This document shows positions 43,210-55,567 of a DNA stretch of 64,000 nucleotides, in pieces. This DNA is from Tricholoma matsutake. Taxonomy: Eukaryota > Basidiomycota > Agaricomycetes > Agaricales > Tricholomataceae. The number at the start of each line of letters is the position of its first letter. Within the stretch, counting starts at the first letter, position 1. Position numbers and translations under genes: made by a program. The notes under the pieces are model-generated. The model had not been told where the DNA came from. It saw only the letters and a list, made by a program, of their open reading frames with translations, and ran no database searches. The DNA is taken from contig AP026539.1 of assembly GCA_026075535.2 (NCBI GenBank), positions 7,378,001 through 7,442,000 on the forward strand. The letters run 5' to 3'.

Positions 43210-44192
43210 ATATCGCTGAACCTTGTGAACTCCAGGGGTAACCCTCAGGTATATTTTCACATACCTGTACCCATACCCATGAACACCATACCCACATGGG
43301 TAAGGGTATGGTGTTACCATGGTGTTACAGGTATTACTACGATGTTACAAGTATTACTACATGTTACATCATATACCCAAACCCCCCACAAAGCTGAGGG
43401 TTTGGGGGATGGGACACTCATATACTACTACTCTACTACTCTTCAGGACTTCAGAACAACTGTAAAGTAGATTAGAACCTAACAAATGACAGAGTACTTA
43501 CCCAAATATGAGCCCTCTCACCATTCCAACCAAGATGTTGGCATCGAAAATAATGAGCAACTGCAACCCTCTTGTCTCTTCGCAACATTGAAATGACTGT
43601 ATATTAGATTATAAATAAGCTTAAGATCACAAAAAACGATGGAGAACTCACCTAGATATGAGACCCTCTCCTGCTACCCCCCTTCTAACAAAGATGTTGG
43701 CATCAAAAAAGAACAAACAACTGCAACCCTCTCATCTCTTTGCAACATTAAAGCGACTGTATATTACATTGTAATTAAGCCTAAGATCATGAGAACTCGC
43801 CTAGATATGAGACCTTCTCTTGCTACCCTCCTTCTAACAAAGATGTTGGCATCGAAAAAGAACAAGTAACTGCAACCCTCTTGTCTCTTTGCAACATTGA
43901 AGCAACTGTATATTACATTTAATTAAGCCTAAGATCGCAAGAAACGATAGAGAACTCACCTAGATATGAGACCTTCTCTTGCTACCTCCCTTCCAACAAA
44001 GATGTTGGCATTGGACAAGAATGAGCAAACACAACCCTCTAGTCTCTTTGGAACATTAAAACAGCTGTAAATGAGATTAGTAAAACTTGTATACCTGCAT
44101 GTACAGGTATGGTGTTTCATGGGTATGATAATCCCAAACCCATACCCATGACCAGATACTCACAGTGTTACCTGTACCCGTGACACTCCTTA
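43210..44192. mobile_element. Probable hAT-like element, about 983 bp, 8-bp direct repeat
   Basis: GCAATATG occurs at 43202-43209 and 44193-44200, an 8-bp duplication. Subterminal GGTAACCC and ACCCATACCC motifs match the hAT group of this window. The terminal inverted repeat itself is weak. It carries a four-copy tandem repeat. Confidence 0.6.
43470..44070. repeat. Tandem repeat, four units of about 150-160 bp
   Basis: GATGTTGGCATC recurs at 43533, 43693, 43842 and 44001. Each unit contains CCTAGATATGAGACC, CTGCAACCCTC and a CTGTATATTA block. Confidence 0.85.
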
Positions 44193-44497
44193 GCAATATG
44201 TGTCTTCCTCATAGGGAATGAGGGTCTGTCTGTTCAAAGGGTCAGGTTCTTTTGTGTTCTACCACTTAGTGTGGTGCTGCAGTGTGGTCTTGTAGAGCTT
44301 CCTTCCTTATGTGTCTGAGCTGCAGGTATCTCAGGGCACCTTCCGGAAGCTCTCAATGAAATGCCTGAGGTGTGACTGTGCTGTAGAGGATTGTTAGAGG
44401 CATAGTTGCCTATGCTGGCCTGCCAGGCTGGGTGCACAGAGGTCCTGGGGGCTGCACCATGTATGAGGCATGTGGGTGGCTCATATCTCCTAGCTGC
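44193..44497 (-). pseudogene. LINE 5' region, ORF1-like
   Basis: A minus-strand frame of 92 codons (44234-44512) lies upstream of the endonuclease and is rich in Ser, Thr and Arg. It is assigned to the LINE only by position, since the hAT duplication joins it to 43209. No RNA-binding motif is seen. Confidence 0.45.
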
Positions 44498-47143
44498 AGT
44501 TTGGTTATACACTGATCACAAAACCCTGGAAAACTTTGACACACAACGGGATCTAAGCTGGTGACAAGCTTGGTGGATGGAGTTTATGTCACAATATGAC
44601 TGCAAGATTGTCTATGTGAAGGGAGAGGAGAACTGTGCAGCAGATGCCTTGTCCTGAACCTCCTTTGAAGCTGAATCATCAGCATCAACTCTATACCCCC
44701 CTGATCTCTCTGACCCAATCGTGCTCATGTACAACAACAATGATGCATCTTTTGCATGCACACACATCTTGACAGATAGTGTTTAAAGGTCCAGTCCAGT
44801 CTGGTTTTTGACTTCCAAATGAGGCAACTGGCAACTGCAACTGGTCTAGGACTGATCCAGATATTGGAGGACCACAACTGGACCCTTTAGGACTGGTCCT
44901 AATCGGTCCATGGACTGAAAAAAGACTGGTTTAGACCGGTCTTTTGTCATAAAATTTATCGTGCCAAATAACCCATATGTATCTCAACAAATATGACCAT
45001 TACCTCATATATATTATATTCATGGATAGAGATTGTAATTCTTCATAGACCGATCCAAGATTTAAGCAATTCCATCAAGATTTGACTGAGATATGGCCAA
45101 AACTGAAAGGACATACATTCAAGTTGCGGTTTGTAGTTTGTAATTTGTAGTTTGTAGTTGCACTCATTTGGGCTGTTATATGAATAAAATCCCATGGTAC
45201 AGATAATTATGTGTGTTGTTGTTACTTTTATGATGTCATATAGCTGTATATAAAAAATTATAGCTCAGGTAATAAGCAATGCAATCAAAGTTGTTCTGAT
45301 ACAACAAAATACTCGTATAAAAATGTTTTTGGTCATATCTCAACCAATTCTTGACCGTTTTTGATGATCCAGGGACCGAAAATGAAGTAAATATGTGTGG
45401 GAGTAAGGTCCAACATATGTTAGGACAAAAGACTAGTTGCAACCAGTTTTAACCGGTTTTTCATTGGTCCTACTATATTTTTCAAAACAAAAGACCAGCA
45501 ACTGGACTGAAAAAGACTGGTCCATAAATAGACCACTGGTCCAGTCCTAATCGGTCCAGTTCAGTTCAGTTTCAGTCTTTTTTTTGGTCCTACAGACTGG
45601 ACCTTTAAACACTATTGACAGATCTGGTAACAATTGCCACCTCTCCACCATCCATTGCAGCCACATTCTCCATAGCAGTGAACAAGGAACTTTTGGCATC
45701 CATCCATTCTGGATATGCCAACAATCCATGGTGTAAGCATCTGAAGGAAGCTCCTTTCCTCCCACATGGGATTAAGGACCTCAACAGGTTGCTATATGCT
45801 GTGGATCACTTGATCGTTCCAAGGAACTCAAATGTATGTGAATCACTTTTTCATTTGGCTCACAATGTACTAGGGCATTTTGGCTTCTCTAAATCATATG
45901 GATCACTTCATGACTCATTCTACTGGCCCAACATGTGTTGGGACCTGGAGAACACATATGTGCCTGCATGTGCAGACTGCCAGCACAACAAACCTACCAC
46001 AAAGCAGCCAATCAGTCCATTGCACCCCCTTCCTATCCTGGACCAACAAGGAGATTTGGTCGCAATGGATTTCATTGGACCTTTGCCCAAAGATGAGGGT
46101 TTCAACTGCATTGTTTCTTTCACAGGTCAACTGAACAGCAATGTTTGAATCATCCCAACACATACAGATATCAGTGCAGAAGACCTTGCAGTCATATTTT
46201 TGATGAATGGTACTGTGAAAATGGGCTCCCCTTGGAGATCATCTCAGACTGCAATAAGCTTTTCCTTTCGAAAATTTGGCAGACACTGCATAAGCTAACT
46301 GGCGTGAAACTGAAGATGTCCACAGCATATCACCTTCAATCTGACGGTGCTAGTGAACGTTCCAACAAATCAGTGCCTCCAATACCATGTTGAGCAGAAC
46401 CAAACTGGCTGGCGCTGGGCACTAGCATGTGTATGTTTTGACATTATGAACTCCATTAACGCTTTGACAGGTTTTTCACCATTTCAACTGCACATGGGCC
46501 ATAGCCCTAGAATCATTCTGCCTCTTGTATCTTCTTCAGACAGAACAATCAAAGACATCCATGCTATCAATGTCATCAAATGCCTCCAGTTGGACATCAA
46601 GAAAGCCCAGGATAACTTGCTCCAAGCTAAGATCTCACAAGCTCTCTCTGCAAATGAACACCAATCTGATGATTTTCCTTTTGAGAAGGGGAACAGAGTC
46701 GTCTTATCCACATTACACAGATGCAGAGAATACAAGGCAAAAGATGAGCACCAAGTTGCAAAATTCATGCCTCAATATGATGGCCCATACCTTATTACTG
46801 GAACAGCCCCAGAGATTTTGACCATCACCATTGACATGCCCAATCACCCAAACACCTTCCCCACTTTCATACATCACAGGCGCTACCTTTCATTGAGAAT
46901 AACAAAGAACTTTTCCCAGGCTGCAAATTGGAAAAACCTCCCACCATTATTGTCAACTCGCATGAAGAGTACACTGTTGATAGGATTCTTGAGGAACAAA
47001 AATGTGGATGGGGCATACAATACCTCATGTGTTGGCATGGCTATGGCCCAGAAGAAGACTGTTGGCTCCCAGATGCAAACTCAAGGATTATGAAGCACTT
47101 GATATTTGGTTGGCTCAAAAGGACAGGGTTTTGCCTTAGGTAA
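44498..47143 (+). pseudogene. Gypsy 2 RNase H, integrase and chromodomain
   Basis: After the RNase H end (YVKGEENCAADALS) and the hAT insertion, an open part (45615-46148) gives the HHCC module (HLAHNVLGHFGFS, CADCQHNK) and the start of the integrase core (MDFIGPLPKDEGFN). Later parts shift frame (KLKMSTAYHLQSDGASE, GFSPFQLHMGHSPR, FEKGNRVVLSTLHRC). The chromodomain reads YTVDRILEEQKCGWGIQYLM then WHGYGPEEDCWLPDAN. Stops and a frameshift near 46.2 kb make it inactive. Confidence 0.88.
44777..45614. mobile_element. hAT-like element, family A, 838 bp, TSD TTGACAGA
   Basis: The ends TAGTGTTTAAAGGTCCAGTC and GACTGGACCTTTAAACACTA are perfect inverted repeats over 20 bp. They are flanked by TTGACAGA at 44769-44776 and 45615-45622. 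Subterminal ACTGGT motifs match the 9170 element. No gene is inside; a TTTGTAGTTTG short repeat lies at about 45130. Confidence 0.95.
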
Positions 47144-47258
47144 GCTCTTTTCACTTTCACATGCCAACCAGTAGCTTTTCCCCAAGTGGGTTTTTGATGC
47201 ACCTGTGGTTGTGCACCTTATACATAACCTTTCTTTCTTTTCTTTTTAATGGAGGGGG

Positions 47259-47445
47259 TGTAAGGATGTTCCTTGCTTATACTTATTTACCAAAGGCCTA
47301 TACTTCGGACACTCATCCTTACCAATCTCTTATCATTACCACCACCATCACCTCCATACTCTAGAGTCTCTTTCCAATATATCTCTTCTGCTCATTCTTT
47401 CCCTGTGTCCTTTGTTTAGTGAATCTCTCTGAGATTGCACCTACA
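47259..47445 (+). repeat. 3' LTR of gypsy 2, about 187 bp
   Basis: Starts TGTAAGGATG after a GGAGGGGG polypurine tract and ends GCACCTACA. The right end is inferred by comparison with 14068-14293. Confidence 0.65.
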
Positions 47446-47706
47446 CATATATTAATTTTCATACCTAACATGGTCATCAGGAAAAACCCAATCCCATAAT
47501 TATAATATAAAAAGGGTATAATTATATATTATTATATGATTCCTATAATTATATGTCATTAATGTTCAGAATTGCACACGTTGGGGGTGCTGCTAGTACT
47601 ACCTACTAATTTGGCTACATAGATCGTGAGTCTAGGCCCTGGCCCCCTACAGTGCCATATTCTCCACATCCACATCAGGCAGATCTGAATCATTGCTTGG
47701 GGCAGT

Positions 47707-48111
47707 TTGAGCTTGGTGTGGAATATTTCTGAGAAGCATCATCAAAAAGAGCTAGAAACCCATCGTATCTGTTCTCCGCTCGGTCATTTTTGCAAAAGGG
47801 AAAAGTTCACCAGCCATCACCTTTTCAGAAGCAGCCTAGATGATAATGACAAGAAAGAGATTCTGGTGCCGATGATGTGCCTCATTGCAATTGTGGTGCA
47901 TCTTTCCTCCACTGTTTCTTGTTGTATTCATGGGAAATTTGTCTTCAGATATACAATGCAGTCCACTGGATATTATGTGGAGAAGAAATTTAAACTGGAC
48001 AAAATGCCATGAATGCAGTATGACAAGAACCACCACTTCCTCCAGGTCTTATCGAAGGACTCAGCTAAATACCACAGGATAATGGCAAATGTGTACAAAT
48101 TAGCTCAGTGA
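47707..48111 (+). pseudogene. Plavaka-like transposase, middle fragment
   Basis: KEILVPMMCLIAIVVH, YVEKKFKLDKMP and DSAKYHRIMANVYKLAQ resemble the region of fungal Plavaka transposases with a hydrophobic LV-rich helix followed by an H-MMAxxY motif. That match is from memory of the family, not a search. The fragment ends at the junction with the copia fragment at about 48112. Confidence 0.55.
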
Positions 48112-48454
48112 GTTGTTCCTTCCAAGTGTACCGCCACATTTGGGACATAAAGCACATCATGTAAGATAATTGATGTGCCTCTAGCGATCCGAAGTTTGAT
48201 ATTTCCCATGCCAATAGCTGCAATAGATGATCCCCCCATGCCTTTAACTCCATGTGAGGCAATGGGGCAGAGGGTGACAAAATCTGTGCAATCAGGAGTA
48301 AGGTGAATAGTGGTGCCAGTGTCAACATAAAATGGACAATCAATAAGTGAGATGGTGGTACACTGAGTTTGGTTGAGGGGAGTGACTGTGAGTTCCTCCT
48401 CATTAGTTGGTATGGAATTCTGGACCCAGTCAACCGAAGTGGAGAACTCCTCCT
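48112..48454 (-). pseudogene. Copia 3 protease region
   Basis: FYVDTGATIHLTPDCTDFVT contains the protease catalytic DTGA. It is followed by GMGNIKLRIARGTSIILHDV and LYVPNVAVHLEG. It is read in a frame not starting with Met. It joins directly to gag when the solo LTR is removed (VTEE then FSTSVDW). Confidence 0.85.
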
Positions 48455-48856
48455 TGTTAGGGCGACACCCACTATCTGCTAGCTAAGACCGCGCGGGTTC
48501 TCTCTACAAGAAGGGGGTGGGATCCGTGCTCATGATGGGGGAATTGATGGTTTTGATGCGAGGGGTTATTAATAGGTGAGTTTGTTGAGATAGGCCTTTC
48601 ACACCGAAAACGTAGGTGGAATACCTAAGAGAACACAACTGGGGTCCCCTAGGCATATATTTAGGGTTTATATACTATGTTACATATATTGTACATTGTT
48701 GTTACCGATGCACTCATACATGCACGTACATATTGATGTGTGCGAAATAAAATTCTCATGCTATCAAAGTGTAGCATCATTTAGCATCATGTAGTGTAAT
48801 TCGACATAATAAAATAAAAATGAAATTTTATTAGGTAATGGGGTGGTTTCCTAACA
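48455..48856. repeat. Solo LTR, 402 bp, TSD CTCCT
   Basis: Ends TGTTAGGGCGAC and TTTCCTAACA give a 7-bp inverted repeat. Perfect CTCCT flanks lie at 48450-48454 and 48857-48861. Removal restores the copia gag-protease frame exactly. A MITE with the same ends cannot be excluded. Confidence 0.88.
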
Positions 48857-49915
48857 CTCCTCAGTCACAAGCCACCCCTTGTATTCTACCTCCTCTACTG
48901 TAGCATGGGGAAGTGGATCACTAGCAAGGCCTGCAAACTCAGTAGGAGCCACCTGGGCAGTGGAGAGGATGCTGGAGTTGAGCATAACTGTATAAGCATG
49001 GCCAGCACTATCCTTCAAGGTAACAGGAATTTTGGGGGATGACTTTGCTGCACCATTCCTGGACCTCTTCCATTCATATGCTAATTTCTTCGCTGCTTTT
49101 GACTCCTCAATAGTCTTGCCTTCCATGCCCCCTTTTGAGACACAGTATGGGACGATATGACCAGGGTGCTTGCAATTACTACAAATCACTGTGGAAGTTG
49201 ACCTAGGGGGTTTAGAGCTGGCGGCGAGGGTGAGGGAATGGGTGTTATGAATTTGGTGATCATTCTCCTGAAGGGACTGTTCATTCTCCAGGAAGAGGCG
49301 AATGTCCTTCGAGGTGTAAGGTGCAGAAATTGTTGACACCACTATATCATGGGAAATGATGGAACACGCATGAGGAAAATTTGCACTGAGGGAGTTAAGG
49401 AGTGCAATGCAGCATAGGAGATCAGGAGTAATACTCCCCATGGCAAATGCCCATTCAATGAGTGTACAAATCTTTTCTGCTGTTTTGGGTAAGGGTGTGT
49501 CAGTCATGCATTGTATAGAGAGCACCTGTTGTAATAAAGCAACTTGTCTGACCAGTCCTTCCTTCTGGTGTTGGGCTCAAAGGGCCTCCCAGTTCTCCTG
49601 TGCAGTCTTTGAAGAATCCAGGAAGGGGCGTTCAGAAGATGCCACTCCAGATGTGATGATGGCGTAGGCGAGGTGAGAGTTAGCTCTCCAGTTAGAGTGG
49701 GCTCGAGGTTCCACAGATGTTGGTTGTGGTAAGATGCCAGTGACATAGTCAAACAGGCCATTAAGGAATAAAGTGACAATAACATCCCCGCACCATTCTT
49801 TGTAATTGGACTGGAGTTTGTTGAGCTTTACCCCAGTATAGTGTGTGGAGAGTCAGATGAGGGAAATAGATGGGGGATTTGATTCGAGAGAGTTTGGATC
49901 TGAGGATTCAGGCAT
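48857..49915 (-). pseudogene. Copia 3 gag
   Basis: The ATG at 49915 gives MPESSDPNSLESNPPSISLI. Gag follows: KLQSNYKEWCGDVIVTLFLN, ERPFLDSSKTAQENWEAL, then a 224-codon open part with CTLIEWAFAMG and SKDIRLFLENEQSLQEN. A CCHC knuckle CSNCKHPGHIVPYC ends the nucleocapsid part. Two TGA stops (after PSISLI and after NWEAL) lie where Arg fits. Confidence 0.9.
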
Positions 49916-50055
49916 AGTAGCAGTTCTCAAGGTAAACAAAATAAGATCAACAAAGAATTGATCGAGCGTCGATCAACCGAGACAATCACATGATCGTTAA
50001 TTTGCTAGAAAGGATTTCTATCGTCACTTAAGGGTGACAAGAGTGGCCCATAACC

Positions 50056-50285
50056 TGTAGAGATCCAACCTAACTGGTACACAATGAGCATGGTTTATTG
50101 TACAGTAGACTAAGGTATCTAATCTATGGATGTAAGTATATATACTATAATGTTAACAATGGGGGAAATGATAAAGGCTAAGGGAGAAAGGGAGAAAGAG
50201 ACAAGGGGAGAGATATGATCAAAGGGGAATATTAATAGATCAAAGGGGGCACCTACAGCACGTATCCATGGTGTAGATCTCAACA
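50056..50285 (-). repeat. Copia 3 5' LTR, 230 bp
   Basis: On the minus strand it starts TGTTGAGATCTACA and ends GGATCTCTACA. It is followed by GGTTATGGGCC, the initiator tRNA-Met half-tRNA site (50045-50055). Confidence 0.75.
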
Positions 50286-51330
50286 AACTGTGGATGCAAT
50301 TCATGTCCAGCCTTCTAGAAGAGATTGCCAAGGGGATAATCTCCCAGGTCGCTTTGATATAGCCTCAATTGAAACAAAGTCTCCACCATCATCTCTGAGA
50401 GGTATGCACTTTCCTGATATTTATGGATACTAATAACTCTTATTTGATCACCTGACAGATTATCGTGCTGCTCATGTATGGCTAGTCTTCACTTTATCAG
50501 CTGCAGCAATGGACCGTCTTTTTCCAAGCACCCCAAGTGACCTGCATCCATGCCATTTGGCATATGTTGATTGGTTCTCAACTTTCACACACCACCCAGA
50601 CCCATATCATCAGCAGTTCAGGATATCACCCTCCAAAGCACCAGGTGGTGGTAATCTGGCAAGTATAGTTCCTGTCACATCTATTGTGTCTAGTAGGGCA
50701 AGGCAGGGGTTACCCCTGGGTGTCAAATCTCATACCCTTACCCCTACCCCTGAACACCCTACCCTTAGGGGTAAGGGTATGGAAACATATAAGGGTTGCC
50801 AAGGGTATGGGAGGGTTTGTCAAGGGTACAAGGGTTTGGCACAAAATCAATATATTTAGAGCAAAATTCATTTGAAAAGTGTTGGTAACTATTGTATTTA
50901 CTACCAATATCACATATTAATACCTCTTATTAACATATGAAAGCCATTATCATGTTGGACAATCCCAAAATCTGAATTTAATTGATGAAAATCTTGAATA
51001 TGAGTCTTTGTAGCTGAAAAAATCAAATGATATTCTTATGTAAGCATACCCCTGGCATACCCCTGTACCCTTAGTAAGGGTACAGGGGTATGCAAGGGTA
51101 TGAACTTCCAAACCCCTACCCTTACCCCTCATACCCTTCGCCCAAAAACACAAGGGTATACCCCTACCCCTGCCTTGCCTTAGTGTCTAGCCTTCATCTG
51201 CTACCATGATTTGGACCTGTCTGTGATCGGAGCTGGACAAGCTCAAATGTTCTTGATCACTGCCAGAGTTTCTTTGTCAATAGCTTTGAAGACCATGACC
51301 GTGACATTCACAGTCTGATTAATCCTTATA
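50286..51330 (+). pseudogene. Plavaka-like transposase, C-terminal fragment
   Basis: GRFDIASIETKSPPSSL is spliced across an intron at about 50399-50457 (GTATGC, CTAATAA, GACAG) to DYRAAHVWLVFTLSAAA. It continues HLAYVDWFSTFTHHPDPYHQ, LASIVPVTSI and, after the hAT insertion, [25 protein letters not shown] and [14 protein letters not shown]. This C-terminal pattern is typical of Plavaka-type proteins in mushroom-forming fungi, recalled rather than searched. Confidence 0.65.
50694..51182. mobile_element. hAT-like element, 489 bp, TSD GTGTCTAG
   Basis: The ends TAGGGCAAGGCAGGGGT and CCCCTGCCTTGCCTTA are inverted repeats with GTGTCTAG at 50686-50693 and 51183-51190. Subterminal CATACCCCT/AGGGGTATG motifs are dense. 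No gene is inside. Confidence 0.94.
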
Positions 51331-51447
51331 ATTATGTTATAAGATAGTATAATACTTGAAGTATTATTGCTCTCTTATATGATATTATACTGAATTATAC
51401 TATAAAAATATATAATTATATATAATTATGGATTTGGGTTTTTCCTG

Positions 51448-51751
51448 ATTCGAGTTCCTTAACTCTGCTTATAGCTTTTCCCCCTATGTTATTATCTCTA
51501 TATTTACTTGGTGTGACCCTTGCTCCTCTTACTTGAATCCTGTGACTTGATGATGTCAGCAGAGTCATAGATGTACTTGTTGCTTTCCCATCCATTTTTC
51601 ACTTCATTCTCACTTTCATTTTTTTGAGAAAAATGGAATCAAAACAAAATCGAAAATGAGATGAAAATGACTGAAGAATGGGACTAGAATGGGCCAAAAA
51701 TAGCAACTGTGCAACAACCCTAATTACCTTGCTTGCACTGACCTGTGTTTC
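51448..51751. other. No gene recognised
   Basis: Flank between the Plavaka remnant and the foldback element. No coding frame or known repeat is seen. A GAAAATGAGATGAAAATGA-like purine-rich run lies near 51650. Confidence 0.5.
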
Positions 51752-52338
51752 CCACAGAAACACAGCCTCAGAAACATGTTTTAAGACTTCTGATTTGTAT
51801 ATTCAAAACATATTTAGATGAAATACTAAGGAAATATTATACATGTATTCAAGCTGTATCTGCAAGAAACAGAAAAAGTGTATCCTACAATGTTTCTTTC
51901 AGATCCATTCTGGAAACATTTTTCATTGTTCCTTTGTGTAAGTCACAGAAACACTTTATATGTAATTGTAGCTGTACCTGCAGAAAACACAACATGTAAT
52001 TTTATTATGTGTTTTCTAGGGATACATGCAAAGGACAAAGGGTTACGATGGTTACACATGTATCTCTAGATAACACATAATAAAATTACATGTTGAGTGT
52101 TTTCTGCAGATACAGCTATAATTACATATAAAGTATTTCTCTGACTTACACAAAGGAACATTTCCAGAATGGATCTGAAAGAAACATTGTAGGATACACT
52201 TTTTCTGTTTCTTGCAGATACAGCTTGGATACATGTAAAATATTTCCTTAGTATTTTGTCTAAATACATCTTGAGAATATCCAAAGGATATACAAATCAG
52301 AAGTCTTAAAACATGTTTCTGAGGCTGTGTTTCTGTGG
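51752..52338. mobile_element. Foldback element, 587 bp
   Basis: Two arms of about 270 bp (51752-52020 and 52065-52338) are inverted copies. The outer end is CCACAGAAACACAGCCTCAG. Both arms contain TGTTTCTTTCAGATCCATTC. The centre is about 45 bp. No clear target duplication was found. Its transcript would fold into a long hairpin. It is the last repeat before gene space. Confidence 0.85.
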
Positions 52339-52801
52339 TGCCAGCGTATGCATTTTTCAACATGCGCAAACAGACCTCTCCTATTTTAGGTACATTAGGG
52401 GCAGATCCAGTCCGCGCGGCGAGGAGTTAACCAAGGTCGACAATGAGCGGCGCACTGGGTGTTGCCATGTTTTCAGTACTCCTTGAGGCAGCTTTTTTGT
52501 CGAATAACCATAAGCAAGGTTTATGCTGGCGCTTGCGACAGCACCTAGTGAAGAATGGGTCGAAATGCCACCCGTGAACAACCCTATTGCTTTAGTCATG
52601 CTGGCTCAAGCCTCTTACACCACCTGGCTATATCTTATAACGGATCTGCATTTGCGCACGTTGTAGGCGTGGAAGGCGATGTCAATATCAGGCACATTAC
52701 AAGGAGTACTTGACGAGGACCAACCACCTGGAAAAAAGCAGAATGCACCCACAGCCCTGTCCACTTACCAGTCCTCTGATCCATGTATAGCAAGGCCACC
52801 T
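52339..52801. other. 3' flank of calcineurin A, no second gene supported
   Basis: Only a 72-codon minus-strand frame (52381-52599) of unknown type is present, without splice or start support. The stretch probably includes the calcineurin 3' untranslated region. Confidence 0.5.
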
Positions 52802-55373
<2,572 letters not shown>

Positions 55374-55567
55374 GGTTTCTGCCCTGGATACGACAATTCA
55401 GAGGATATTGATATTGTGGCGCGAAGATTACGGTGAGAAGTCGAGGGTATAGCTAGAAGTTGATGGCGTGACAAGTCGGACGAGAGATCAGATGACGATT
55501 CAAGAATGAAACCCGTACGGAGAACACAAGCTGTGTTACTGATCATGATTATGATGGATCGCTACTG
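55374..55567 (-). promoter_or_regulatory. Short intergenic stretch, calcineurin promoter
   Basis: Only 194 bp separate the UNC-50 stop from the calcineurin ATG on the same strand. No TATA box is obvious. Confidence 0.4.

Larger units (their letters stand above)
14394..44497 (-). mobile_element. LINE (non-LTR retrotransposon) with endonuclease, RT and RNase H, split by nested insertions
   Basis: One minus-strand LINE can be followed from about 44.5 kb (5') to about 14.4 kb (3') once later insertions are removed. Its residual length is close to 6 kb. Order: 5' region (44193-44497), endonuclease (42884-43209 and 37268-37746), reverse transcriptase (about 34786-36546), C-terminal part (33594-34164), RNase H and zinc-finger-like tail (15310-16229). 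Two of the joins are proved by exact 5-bp target duplications and restored protein motifs. Outer boundaries are approximate. The clade (Tad1-like or other RNase H-bearing LINE) is not assigned. Confidence 0.85.
44498..47445 (+). mobile_element. Ty3/gypsy element 2, 3' part
   Basis: Same family as gypsy 1. It begins abruptly inside RNase H (YTDHKTLENF) and ends with a 3' LTR at 47259-47445. A hAT element (44777-45614) splits it. Confidence 0.87.
48112..50285 (-). mobile_element. Copia element 3, 5' fragment
   Basis: On the minus strand: 5' LTR (50285-50056), primer binding site, gag and protease, ending abruptly near 48112. Integrase, RT, RNase H and the 3' LTR are absent, probably lost in one deletion that also removed part of the Plavaka transposase. 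A solo LTR interrupts it. Confidence 0.82.
47478..51447 (+). mobile_element. Plavaka-type (KDZ/CACTA group) DNA transposon remnant
   Basis: The ends CAGGAAAAACCCAA and TTGGGTTTTTCCTG are inverted repeats followed inward by AT-rich CATAATTAT sequence. Two transposase pieces on the plus strand flank a copia fragment. The middle of the transposase is missing. AT dinucleotides flank both ends, but no longer target duplication is seen. Confidence 0.7.

Noticed and set aside
43470..44070. CRISPR-like array
   Set aside because: Units are 150-160 bp whole repeats without short repeats and unique spacers, and the DNA is eukaryotic.
47478..51447. TET/JBP gene carried by the KDZ-group element
   Set aside because: Such cargo is known for the group, but no HxD dioxygenase motif is seen and most of the interior is copia sequence.
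52381..52599. Small gene downstream of calcineurin
   Set aside because: A 72-codon frame without splice signals, domain or conserved look; more likely untranslated sequence.
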